Both the position numbers and the translations under genes were made by a program. Below the pieces are notes generated by a model, which saw nothing but the letters and a program-made list of their open reading frames with translations, was not told the origin of the DNA and did no database searches. Source: Costus lasius (taxonomy: Eukaryota > Streptophyta > Magnoliopsida > Zingiberales > Costaceae). From it: 64,000 nt of DNA. The DNA lies in assembly GCA_027563935.2 (NCBI GenBank), contig CM050446.2:27717501-27781500 (forward strand), in the 5' to 3' direction. Numbering within the stretch: position 1 is the first letter of the stretch; the number at the start of each line of letters is the position of its first letter. Positions 23,017-33,668 of the stretch are shown one piece after another.

Positions 23017-24423
23017 ATGCAAAATAAAAATAAGGAAATTGAAGATCTCAAAGAAATAGTTAGTCAATTAGCTTCACAAGTAGGATCTTTAACAGCCCAC
23101 AACAAAATCTTAGAAAATCAAATTGCTCAACAAGCTAGTAGTTCTTACAGACCCCCTAGAAAATTGTTTGCTAAACCTGAATTGAATCCTAAGGAGCATT
23201 GTAATGCTATTATTACTAGAAGTGGGAAACAATTAGAGGAACCTAAAGGGAAAGTTGTAATCAATGAAAAAGAGCCTAATGATGATCATGATGAGGAATT
23301 AGAGTTAGAAAAATCTTATGAACAGGAGAAAACCCAAGCTAGTTTGCCACCTCAAAAGGGTGATGAACCAAAAGGCGATGTACCATGTGAGAAAGATGAT
23401 TCTAAATCTAGTTTACCTCCACCCTATAGGCCACCAATACCCTTTCCACAAAGGTTAGTTCAAAATAAGTTAGACAAACAATTTGGCAAATTTCTTGAAA
23501 TTTTGAACAAACTTTACATTAACATTCCTTTCACTGAAGCTATTTCTCAAATGCCATCTTATGCAAAATTTTTGAAAGAGATATTGTCTAACAAGAGAAA
23601 ATTAGATGATTATGGTACTTGTATTGTGACTTTAACTGAGGATTGTAGTGCCATTATACAAAATCAATTGCCACCAAAACTGAAGGATCCAGGTAGCTTC
23701 TCTATACCTTGTTCAATTGGCAGAATGAATTTTGACCGAGCCTTATGTGACTTAAGTGCTAGTATAAGTTTAATGCCTTTATCCATTTGCAGGAAACTGG
23801 ACATTGGAGAGCTAAAGCCAACATCTATATCTTTACAGCTTGCTGATAGCTCGGTAAAGTATCCTATAGGTATTCTAGAGAATGTTTCGATCAAGGTAGG
23901 TGAATTTTTCATACCTGCAGATTTTGTAGTTTTAGACATGGAGGAAAATGATAAAAATCTCTTAATTCTTGGTAGATCATTTTTGGCTACTGCTGGAGCA
24001 CACATAGATGTTAAAAAGGGAAAAATCACTTTTGATATTTGTGAAAAAATAATTGAGTTTGATCTTGCTGATTCTTTCAATAAACTATCATACTCTGGAT
24101 CATGTTGTAGTGTTGACATAGTTGATGATGTTGTTTATGATATTCATAGTTTATTTGATGAATCCTCCACTGTTGAAACAAATAATTTTTCTGAGAATGT
24201 TGACAAAGGATTACAGGAGAAGAGGGATAAAAATCTTGAGAAGAAGAGAAAGAGAAGAAGAAGAAGAGGCTCTAGATTGGTTGATAAAGGAAAGAACATC
24301 TTGAGTAAATTTGGACATTGTTTCAAGGTTGAGCCTTATGTGATTCAAAGAGATGGTCAAATCAAACGAAAATCTGAGTGGAGATCAAAGATATCAGAAT
24401 CACAACTTATTTTATTTTTGTAG
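23017..24423 (+). CDS. GA protease-containing ORF (468 codons)
   Basis: Open frame from ATG 23017. A longer frame reaches upstream (MLEKMMANQN) but is cut by TAG at 23011, so 23017 is only the first ATG after that stop. The N-terminal 40 residues look coiled-coil. A proline- and acid-rich linker follows, then a retropepsin-like domain (residues about 235-345: CSIGRMNFDRALCDLSASIS, SLMPLSICRKL, LLILGRSFLATAGAHIDV). The catalytic motif reads D-L-S-A-S where D-L-G-A-S is usual. After the protease come an acidic segment and a basic run KKRKRRRRRGSR, ending QLILFL. RT does not follow. This resembles gag-protease-only elements; activity is doubtful. Confidence 0.8.
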   Translation: MQNKNKEIEDLKEIVSQLASQVGSLTAHNKILENQIAQQASSSYRPPRKLFAKPELNPKEHCNAIITRSGKQLEEPKGKVVINEKEPNDDHDEELELEKSYEQEKTQASLPPQKGDEPKGDVPCEKDDSKSSLPPPYRPPIPFPQRLVQNKLDKQFGKFLEILNKLYINIPFTEAISQMPSYAKFLKEILSNKRKLDDYGTCIVTLTEDCSAIIQNQLPPKLKDPGSFSIPCSIGRMNFDRALCDLSASISLMPLSICRKLDIGELKPTSISLQLADSSVKYPIGILENVSIKVGEFFIPADFVVLDMEENDKNLLILGRSFLATAGAHIDVKKGKITFDICEKIIEFDLADSFNKLSYSGSCCSVDIVDDVVYDIHSLFDESSTVETNNFSENVDKGLQEKRDKNLEKKRKRRRRRGSRLVDKGKNILSKFGHCFKVEPYVIQRDGQIKRKSEWRSKISESQLILFL

Positions 24424-25425
24424 GTAAGCAAGTTTTGGTGCAAATTACGGCATTACCATAATGCATATTACCGTACCATAATCCCTATCAATTTTGATCA
24501 AAAGGTTGTGACGAGATTACGGCACTGTCGTAAGTATTTTCATGGTACCGTATTTTGTGTTCAAAAATCAACCCAATAGTGTTTTAGCTTTTATGGCACT
24601 ATCGTAAAGAATTTTACGGTGCCGTATTTTTGAGTTATTTTTTTTATTTACCTTAAAAAAAATTGAACTTTTTACGGCACTGCTGTAACCATTTTTTGTG
24701 GTACCGTAATTTCATCCGTTTCAGACCCGAGAGTTTTCTGAAAATTACGGCGGTACCGTAAGCTTTTTCACAGTACCGTATTTTGTGTCCAAAATCGACT
24801 CGAGAGTTGGAGCCAAATTACGGTACTACCGTATTTGTTTTTACGGCCCGTGTTTATCATTTTCACCAGACTACGGCACTGTCGTAATGAATATTGCGGC
24901 CGCAATTCTAATTTTACGTTCTCACTCGTTCGAGTGCCGACCTTTGAACTCAGACCATCTCCGACCTTCAGAGAACGCCGGCGACCCTTCGTTTCCGGTT
25001 ATTGCCGCCGATCTGGTACTCTTTCACCCGATTTCTCAATTTTGGTGAGTTTTCACGCACATGTCGCCCCTTTCATCGTTTGTCTTCGATTCTTGGTCGT
25101 TTTCTGAGATTCTTGCTTCCATTTACTTCTTAGATGATAGGCGACCAATTCTTGTCCATTTCTAGCGTTTTTGACCAATTTCTGTGAAGAGATTTAAGCT
25201 TAAACAAGTTTATTTGCTGAGATTTACTGTTCATGTTCGCCCCTTTTCATATCTAGCTAAAATGTTGAAGTTTAAGCATGATTTTAACTTACTCTTACTC
25301 CTATTATGCTTGATGAGTATTGACATTCATGTAGAAAGTGTTATTGGAATCTTATCTCTGCTATACTTTGCTATATTGTGTTGTCAATCTTGAGCTGCAG
25401 CTTAGTTCATTCTTGAAGTTCACTC
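24424..25425 (+). other. GA spacer with TACGG/CCGTA quasi-palindrome cluster
   Basis: From about 24445 to 24900 the sequence carries at least seven units of the form TTACGGCACTnCCGTAA or TACGGTACCGTA separated by T-rich spacers. Downstream (24900-25425) is pyrimidine-rich, UTR-like sequence before the next ORF, with possible splice sites but nothing decisive. Similar palindromes occur at 29830-30120 in the LTR-like segment. Confidence 0.65.
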
Positions 25426-28400
25426 ATGGCACCTAAGATCAAACAAGTTGTTTCGAAGAAGAGAGGAAAAGGACCAGCCACATCTTCTACACCACCAAAT
25501 CCCTATGGCATTGTTTTTAGGGATGAAATTCAAGAATCCAGATACAATCAATTGGTTGAAAGAAGAGTTGTCAACTCCAAATATGCTGATAGAAGGACTT
25601 TAGAGGCACTTGGGCTTTATGTTGGGGTATGCCCTTAAGGCTAATGTTTGAGGCCTTGGGATTCTATCAGTATCATGTATATATAAACTCTTTTGTTTAT
25701 AAAGGCAATGGTTGTTATTCAGTTTGTTACATTGTCTGCTGCAATAAGTGTACTTCTGAATAATGTCTCAATGCTGTTCAGCTAGGCTGACATGCTGTAT
25801 TGTCCTTAGTCGAGATATCTTGGTGAACATGAGACAGCCTTGATATGATTGAGATTAATATGTGTTCTAATCTTATAGGATGCTTCGAGCATGGAATAAG
25901 ATGTAGACTCATGGGTACATTGGATGTACTGGACAGACCCTATTAGGATATTCAATTGCTTGTCACAATGTGAATAATCCTTGTTTTGCATCAAGTGGCA
26001 CATGTCCTCTGACTTGAGATCACTTGTGTTTCTAAATGATGATTGTCATTGTTTTGAGGTAGTTCGATATCATTTGAAACATAATGGTTATAGACTATCT
26101 TGGATAATGATCATGAGTCAGGTTGGGACACTAGTGATAGATATAGGATTGCCGTCTCCTTGTTGAAGGAGTGTGATGTTCTATAGGGGCCCCCTAGATG
26201 AGATGATTGAGAAAGTGTATGGCCATACCCAGGTGACTATGTTCATCTGATCTAATCATGCTCATCATATTGGAGTTACAAGCTTGACCTGCTTGTCCAA
26301 TAAGAACATCCAGTGGCAAAGGATACATGCATGCCTTGTGAAGTTGATTCACACTTGTGCTATGGTTTGGGTGTAGTCTTGGAAGACTCTTTCCCTTATA
26401 TCGGGAGACAGTGATGTGTTGCTAGATACCCCTCACTGATCGTGATAACGTAAGTTATCGTTACCGACATTTAAAGGAAACCCTCAGGGTCGCACAATTT
26501 GATAATATGGCTTTCTTATGTCAGATCGTGTGGACTGAATTGTTTTGGTTCAGTTAAAAGGAGTTTAGACTCTGATTGTAAGTGAGATCTGGTCTGATCA
26601 TGTTTGATTGATTAGAGCTTTAGATCGGTAAGCTTCGATCGAGAGTATTGATGCTAGATCGGTGAGATCAAGTGCATCTGGATATGAATGGTTAGATCTT
26701 GAACCTTCTTGGTTCATATTAGATTTAGACCATGGCATGTCTTGGTTTGGTCTTGGTTTGATTTGGTCGTTGAACCAAAGTCAATTGAACCGGTTCAAGA
26801 GTGTGAACGCATGGTTCAAGTAATTAGGCGTTTTGATTAGTTCACTAAGCGTGAACGCGCGAGAGTGAAGGCTTTCCATATTTGGAAGCCTCAACGCCTC
26901 AACGCCATAAGCCAAGAAAACGCCTTTGCTTCAATGCTTCTCTCTTGGGCGAAGGAGAGCTCTTGAGTGTGTCTCATCGCCGAGAGTGAAGTGGAGGTAT
27001 TCGGCAAGCCAAGAAGACATCCAAGGATTCTCCTTCAAGCGATAAGGACTCTTGAAGCCCTTTGCTAGCACAAAGGACGACAAGGAGAAAGCCAACTTCT
27101 TCTTGTGTGCGCGCCTTTTGGAGGAGATCAATTTTGTTCTCTACTTCCAAGTCGCCATCTTCCTCATGGCTATGGTATGATTCGATTTAAGATATATGCA
27201 ATTTCAAGTTGATCATATATGATGCATGCGATTCTTGAAGCCCTATTTCCGCCCATGCAAAAGGCTTCCATATGCGCATGTTTAGGGTTTCGCCCCCCTC
27301 TTGAAAGGGGTCCTTCACTTTATGAGGATGTGATGTGGATGTTTGAGCAAGTTAGGGCCAGAAGATTTTTTGAGATGACACCTTACACCTATTTGCCACT
27401 TACTTTGGAATTTCTAAGCAGCTTGAATGTGGATCTAAGAGAGTTTTCTGATGGACCTGCTGAGGGAGAGATCACATTCAGAATGGCTAATGTTGAAAGA
27501 AAGCTAATCATAAGAGAAATCAGATCTATATTTCACTTGGGTTCTGGAGGATTTACAGAAATACTAATTGGATTTATAGAACATGTGTTTTGGAACCAGA
27601 TAACCCATGAGACTCACTTTTCTGATGTTTCTGCTAGAGCTTCAAAGATTGCAAATCCTTGTATCAAGTATGTGCATAGAGTTCTTGCCCACACTGTCTT
27701 TGGCAGAGGAGACAGTGATGGCATGGTAAGACAGTCTGAACTCTACCTTCTTTGGGGGATGCTCAATGGAGTAGTAGTAGATGTTGCATTCTTTATGATG
27801 AAACACATGGATAAAGTGGCCAGGGCCAAGAGGGGTGCCATTGTGATAGGAGGGCTGATTACACCTATAGCCCTACATATGAATGTTGAACCATATGGGA
27901 TATAAGTGGCAAGGGGGAATGCAAGACTTGATCTTGAGTCTTGCATGGCAATGAAAATGATAGTTAGAGAAGGGGATGTCTTTTGTTTGGTCCTTGGACC
28001 AAATGCCCCTACTCTACCATTACCCCATGTTGAGAAGACTATTGTAAAGGAAAGAGCGAATTGGAAGCTTTCACCGAGTGCCGCTGAGGCCGCCTTCACA
28101 CCACCGCTGAGTGCAGTTCCACAACCACCCACTTGGGGTGGAAGGGATGATCCTTATGGTATGGAGTCACCATCTCACCGACCTACAGATCCTACTCCCC
28201 CTGCTGCTGGATCTTCCCACAGACCTGCTGGAGGATGGTCTAGTGCCTTTGACCCTAGATTCCAGGCACTCTCCGCTGAGATATATCGTTAGGGACATCG
28301 TATGGAGAGGGCGATGGATTCTGTAGGGCAAATATAGGACACTATGCGCCATATCCACAGGGATGTGGAGGATTTGAGCACCTATATGGAGGAGATGGGG

Positions 28401-28538
28401 AATTTCTTGTATGAGCGTTTTGACTTCTAGGATCCGAGGAGAGGCGGAGACTATGGGGGGCATCAGGGAGAGCCACATGTTGATTCAATGGACACAACAG
28501 CTCAGGACACCGAGGAGATTGGATCCGATGATGAGTAG
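25426..28538 (+). pseudogene. GA second ORF (putative plant transposon protein type), split by a solo LTR
   Basis: Starts ATG 25426 (MAPKIKQVVSKKRGKGPATS) with FRDEIQESRYNQLVERRVVN, a pattern I associate with the plant transposon-protein domain found downstream of pol in Athila-like elements. A solo LTR interrupts it at 25620-27317. Skipping that LTR and one TSD, the frame is continuous into EDVMWMFEQVRARRFFEM. It continues with MANVERKLIIREIRSIFHL and GMLNGVVVDVAFFMMKHMD to a TAA at about 27903, then in frame to 28292, with later stops. The C-terminal part is proline-rich. I see no signal peptide or membrane anchor, so an envelope role is not supported. Function unknown. Confidence 0.75.
25620..27317 (+). 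mobile_element. Solo LTR of the C1 family (1698 bp, TSD CTTTA)
   Basis: Begins TGTTGGGGTATGCCC and ends GTCCTTCA. CTTTA at 25615-25619 is repeated at 27318-27322. It is clearly more diverged from the C1b LTRs than they are from each other. No internal sequence remains, so LTR-LTR recombination has removed the body. Confidence 0.95.
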
Positions 28539-29577
28539 AGTTATGTGAGTATCTTTTTCCCTTTACTTTTTGCATTCTATTTTCTTTCTCTTATTGATGT
28601 TTCATGTTTTATAGGGAAGGATGATTCCTCCATAAATATTGTGTCCACCGTGCTACTTCACTCTGCTTTACATGTCTATATTCTTATTTTCGATATGGTT
28701 GTATGATGATGATGGTATTGATTTTTTGATCTTCGATGGGGTTGTATTATCATATCTTGGTATTGATGATCTATTTTGATATAGTTGTATTACACATGAT
28801 GATGTATTTAATATTTTTGATGATATAATTTGATGATTAACAAGTATAATTTTGATTGATGTGATTGATTTATGGCCTCGATCTATTTATTGTTGATGAC
28901 ATGTTTGATTCAATTGATGGTGAATGAACTCATGCATGTGATTAGGACTAGATCTATCATGTCAAATTTATTTCTCTTATACATATCTACTTTTGAAATT
29001 TTTCAATGGTTGATGAGTGAGATTTTAAGGAGATATATTATTTGGAGAATTTAATTAAAAAGTGAAGCTACTTTTTGAATAAAATCAGCATATGAGTGTA
29101 ATTTTTGAATTGAGGTCAATTGATTAGTCTAGTTGATGTTTAGTCTATTTGCTATTTGTTGGGAAGAAAGAATCCAAGAACCAAAAATGGTGAGTGACTC
29201 CCCTACTTGGCACTGTGTAAAATTGACAGTGGTACCAAAGGACATGGGTTGAAATCTGAAAGGAAAAAAAAATTAGAGAGAAAGAAAAAGAAAATGACTC
29301 CTCTACTTGGCATTGTGCAAAATTGACAATGGTACGTATGGCAAGAGTTGAAGTCCCAAATAAAAAGTGTGTATCTATGTGGGTACATACCATCAAAAAC
29401 ACAAAAAGAATAAAAACAAAAATAGAAAAGAAAACAAAAATCTGAGTGGAAAAAGATTTTTGGATATCTTATTCCTATAAACAAAAGCATGATAGATTTG
29501 AACTAAAGATTAGATGAATTCATGAGACTGAAATTCTGCCTTTTTATACAAGTTGCAAAGTTTTATTTGAATAAGTT
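28539..29577 (+). other. GA 3' region with two copies of a covarying hairpin
   Basis: AT-rich non-coding sequence after the second ORF. Two 100-bp-spaced copies of a conserved block (TGACTCC...CTACTTGG, about 29195-29235 and 29294-29335) each form a 6-bp stem with a 9-nt loop: CACTGT/ACAGTG at 29211-29231 and CATTGT/ACAATG at 29311-29331. I see no clear polypurine tract before the presumed LTR. Confidence 0.7.
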
Positions 29578-31433
29578 GTGGACACTGAAATTTAGAGTAA
29601 ATTTCATGCCATTTTATATATCTTTTTGTGTCAAATTCATGAACATTTGCGTATTTTTATGCCTTTTTTATCAATTACTGTGGAATCTACACTCTTTTTA
29701 GTTTTTGATTATTTTCAGGCAAAAAGGCATGGTTTTCAGGTGTTTTCAAGCAATCCAGATGCACGGACAAATTCCCACCATCAAGAGGAGATTACACGAC
29801 AAAATTCATGAAGATTGGAGCTTCAGACCAAATTACGGCAGGGCCATAATTTATATTACGGTACCGTAATTTTGACGGCTACCGTAATATCAGAGCACTA
29901 CCGTAATTTGAGAATTTTTCATCCAGAAAGATTTTCAGAAATTACAGCACTACCTTAAAGATTTTCACAGGCCGTAATTTGTAGTGATTTTCGACCAGAA
30001 TTTTTGGATAAAATTACGGCACTACCGTAACCTACTTTACGATGTCGTAATTGCCAGATAGATTTCAACCCAAGAACTCGACTGAAATTACAGCAGTGCC
30101 GTAATCATTTTTACATCCATAATTACAACCTGGAGAGGCGATTTTCACGGTCAAATTTGAGTCCGATTTTTGCGGGATCGATTGCGGACAATCCAGGCCA
30201 TAAAATTAAAAGCTGTAAGAAGCAAAAAGGAAGCTTTCGACGAGATGAGCAAGGAGAGACCAAAAGCCCTAAATTTCATCCACTAATAGAGGAGAAATTG
30301 ACTTTCATGCCGCCGCCTTAGGGTTCACCGCCGGGAAGCGTACAACGCATCTCCGGGTGTGAAATCTGATGGAAAGCTTTGCCTGGAGCCAGAGAACATA
30401 CCCCAGAAGTTTCAACTCGAAAGGATCTCGATCGGAGGAGAAATCGACGAAGAACCCGGTGCCAGCACTATTCACGCTTGATTATTATGGCTGTAATTTT
30501 CATTACAGCCGTGTGGTTATTTGTTCTTCCCCTTCCTTTTCGATTTTCGATCGCTAGAAATTATGGTTTATTGTAATCTTTTCTCAATGCTAGCTTAAAC
30601 CTTTTTGTGGGACATGGGGGAGTAATTCCCTCTGATTTCTTAATGACTAGATAACTTTTATTTTCATCAGAATAGTTTTATTATGATAATTCTACGTATG
30701 TGATAGATTGCTCTATGATTCTCCATAGTTTTCTTATTATCATGCATGATTCTAGAGTTTTCGCAATAGACTGAAAAGTGACTTGCTTGAGAACTTGGAA
30801 CCGTATAATTGAATAAGAGCAACTCACTGTAAGAAATTAGGTTAGTTCTTATTTCCTGATTTTAGAAGAATAATTGCCATGTATGATAAAAAGAATCTAG
30901 GATTGAGTTATTTTGTTAAACGGGAAGATCTTGTGCAAAAGCAAGGATCGGAACATCGGAAAACCATAAGTAGAACCTGTGTTGAGACTCGGATGCACGA
31001 AAGTAATCCTTGAGATTCCACTTGAGATAATCAACTTAGAATTTGGATGCACGAAAGTGATCCTTGAGTTCTTCGTTTGATGATTTACTTTTTTTTAGCA
31101 TTGGGATAGATCTTGCGCGAAAGCGAGGATTAGTCCCTGCATGATTGTCTGCACGAAAATGAGATGATCCTTTTATGAAGTAAATTATACCTTTATCATA
31201 ATGAAATTAGACTGACGACTTTTTATTCATATCTAGTCATAGAAATTAAAGTGGATGAAACCCTAGTCCCAGTTTCTCTCTCTGGTATTTTCGTTAGCCT
31301 TCGATAATTCACCTGCATAGTTTCGATTGCCTAGATAGTAAGAACTCAATTACTCGGTACTTGACAAACAAGGTCTCTGTGGGATCGATATTTTTTTATT
31401 ACTTTGAGTATCCGTGCACTTGCGAACACAACA
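29578..31433 (+). repeat. Gypsy LTR-like segment between GA and GB (left end uncertain)
   Basis: The end, with the run ATTACTTTGAGTATCCGTGC and CGAACACAACA at 31433, is typical of the 3' end of Athila-like LTRs and is followed by a degenerate primer site. It contains TACGG palindromes at about 29830-30120. It is only distantly similar to the LTR at 33669-35138. The left boundary is a guess at a TG near 29578. Confidence 0.55.
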
Positions 31434-31500
31434 GGTTTCTAGACATAACAGGTTTTTGGTGGCAACGTCGGAGATAAGTTTTTGTCTAGCTACTTGTTGG

Positions 31501-32056
31501 GAGAAAACAGCTGCTAGAGCGCAGAGAGGAGTTTTGGTCTTGGGAGGCATGATTACCACCATTGCCCTTGCCCTCGGTTTTGACCCCTCGGGGTTGAATG
31601 AGGCAAAGGTCAATACCAGACACGACATGGATGCTTGCGTCACCATTAAGATGATTATGAGAGTTGGGAGCTCGTATCATCTGATGTTCAGAGGTACTGA
31701 TATCACTATGAGTCTGCTGAACATGAACCGTGGGGGTGGTCCAAGAGAGGCAGCTTCACCTCCATCACCACCGAGGATTCCAAACCACATTCCTCCAGTC
31801 GAGCCATCTGCCGCTGATAGTCCGTCTACTTCTGTCGGGCCATCTACCTCAGCACCACCTGACCCTTCTCTAGAGTAGATACGAGCCAAGCAGCGGAGGA
31901 TGCATGACGATACATCACACCTTGAATAGGGAGAATCGAGGGCACTCGAGTCTTTACGCGTGATAGAGGAGCTATTACGATGTCGTCTCCCATCCTCATT
32001 GACACGACATACTAGAGACGAGGAGGAGGATTCCGAGCATACTGAGACGAATTGAT
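31501..32056 (+). pseudogene. GB fragment of the plant-transposon-type ORF
   Basis: The frame ending at 31878 gives ARAQRGVLVLGGMITTIALA and MDACVTIKMIMRVGSSYHLM, aligning with the GA residues ARAKRGAIVIGGLITPIALH and CMAMKMIVREGDVFCLV. A serine- and proline-rich tail follows, with stops at 31876-31878 and later. The N-terminal two thirds are missing: the fragment starts at the 31502 junction. The apparent ATG at 31414 lies in LTR sequence and is not a real start. Confidence 0.75.
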
Positions 32057-33668
32057 AGATTCTGTGAGTATCTTCATTTCATTTTTTTGCATTTAAGATT
32101 ATTCTTTGATATTATGCAGGAGATCTCACATCTATCCTATCTGTGGACAGGATTTAGTAGACTGAGTACCTGATACAACCACACATAGCATTTTTATGTT
32201 TTCTTTATGTGTGTGAGTTGTATATTGATATTATATGATATTTTGACATTAGGCTTGATATTGTACATACATGATGGTATTGGACCTAGAGATGCTGAAC
32301 ATGGTGTGGATAGGACGGTTTTGTACATATTTGGTATTCATCGTGTGTTTGGGATGATATATGATGATTTTTGATGCTGTGTTAGTAAATTTGTGCATTT
32401 TAGATTGACTTTGATATATATGCTTTGATATCTAGAGTGAATAGTAACTTTGTATGGTAAATTGTAATTTGGATGATAAAACATGACGGTATTTGATATT
32501 TGAAACTTGATTACCATGTAAAATTTGAATATCTACAATATGGTATATTTTTCACATTTTTCTGAGTTATATTTTACACTTTTGATATAATTGTACAAGA
32601 TTTCGCCAATAATACAAAGGGAACTCTTGCAAAATTTTTTCTGAAATTCTCCATTAAAGTGTTCATGTATATGCAACAATTTAAGTCTAGGGTATCCTTT
32701 TTCATGTTTTGCTAGTCCTTCAAAGTTTTATACATATGAATTTTAAATTGTATAAGATTGTTAAGGAACAATCAAATTTGTATTATCCTCGATTTTGAAC
32801 TTAGGAAGCATTTTAGGCATTTAAGTTGATGACTTAGAGAATTTTTGAGATTTTATGAAGACTTGAATTGTTGAGTAAGATCGATTTTGGTATTGAAAAA
32901 ATTTATATAGGAATTGTTGTATGTTTAAACAACATGTGCATAGTGATCCTTGTACTTTGAGTTTAATTTATCTTCCTTTGATTTAATAGTAATTTTTATG
33001 GATAGAAATTTGGTGATATGTATATTTAACCTTGAGATTTGCTCCAACTCTTTTGGTTGCATAATATGAGGTTACGGGTTGACACTGGCCGGCTTTTTCC
33101 ATAAATAAAAAAAAAATGTGTGACTCCTCTACTGGCACTGCGAAAAATTGGCAGTGGTACCGAAGACATGTGTTGAAGTCTAAAAAAAATGAGAAAAAGA
33201 GAAAACTGTGGGCTTAGTGGAAAATTCCTCTGACTTAAGATCGAGACCATGAGTTAAATTATACTGCTATGCAGTATACTTTAAACAATGTTATGGCACA
33301 TAACAGTTTAAAGACCAAATTACACTAAAAATCTCTTATTTATAGTTTCACCAAGTGACTTGAAATGATTCTCTATCTATTGATTAAAGGAGATTTATTA
33401 AACTTGGAAGTATTTGATGCTTGATATGTGTTGATTGAACATTATAACGTGACCTGTGAATTTTATCTTTCTTGGATTGTAAATTCTTAATAGTTTGTTT
33501 TCACTATGATTTATCTTAAATTAAATAAGTTCTGAAAAATTGCTTACCTGAAATGTAGACTGAGAACTTTATTGATGGTAGAACAGATGAATGTTCCTTA
33601 TCTTCACATTCTTTATTCATATCGATGCATTACTTGAGGACAAGCAAAATTCTAAGTCTAGGGTATTT
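32057..33668 (+). other. GB 3' region with hairpin and polypurine-like tract
   Basis: AT-rich, no ORF of note. A third copy of the hairpin block lies at 33116-33160, with stem CACTGC/GCAGTG (33136-33141 with 33151-33156). ACTTGAGGACAAGC and AAGTCTAGGG just before 33669 fit the conserved end of Gypsy internal regions. Confidence 0.65.

Larger units (their letters stand above)
21683..31433 (+). mobile_element. GA: Gypsy-type element lacking pol, 5' LTR missing
   Basis: The left end starts with a tRNA-Asp-like primer site (21697-21714) with no LTR before it. Next come gag, a protease ORF, a palindrome-rich spacer, a second ORF of the plant-transposon type, a 3' region with hairpins, and an LTR-like segment ending at 31433. 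Primer type and gag suggest the Athila/Tat branch of Gypsy. No RT, RNase H or integrase motif is visible anywhere, so it is non-autonomous or has a large deletion. It sits in the C2 LTR. The missing 5' LTR and about 24 missing bases of C2 suggest a deletion across the junction. Confidence 0.7.

Noticed and set aside
27219..27905. ORF start at 27219 as a gene start
   Set aside because: The start lies in the solo LTR; the true upstream part is at 25426-25619.
25426..28538. Envelope-like gene of an Athila element
   Set aside because: No signal peptide, membrane anchor or coiled coil visible; the motifs fit a plant transposon protein of unknown function.
31414..31500. N-terminus of ORF 31414-31878
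   Set aside because: It is LTR end and primer-site sequence read through a deletion junction.
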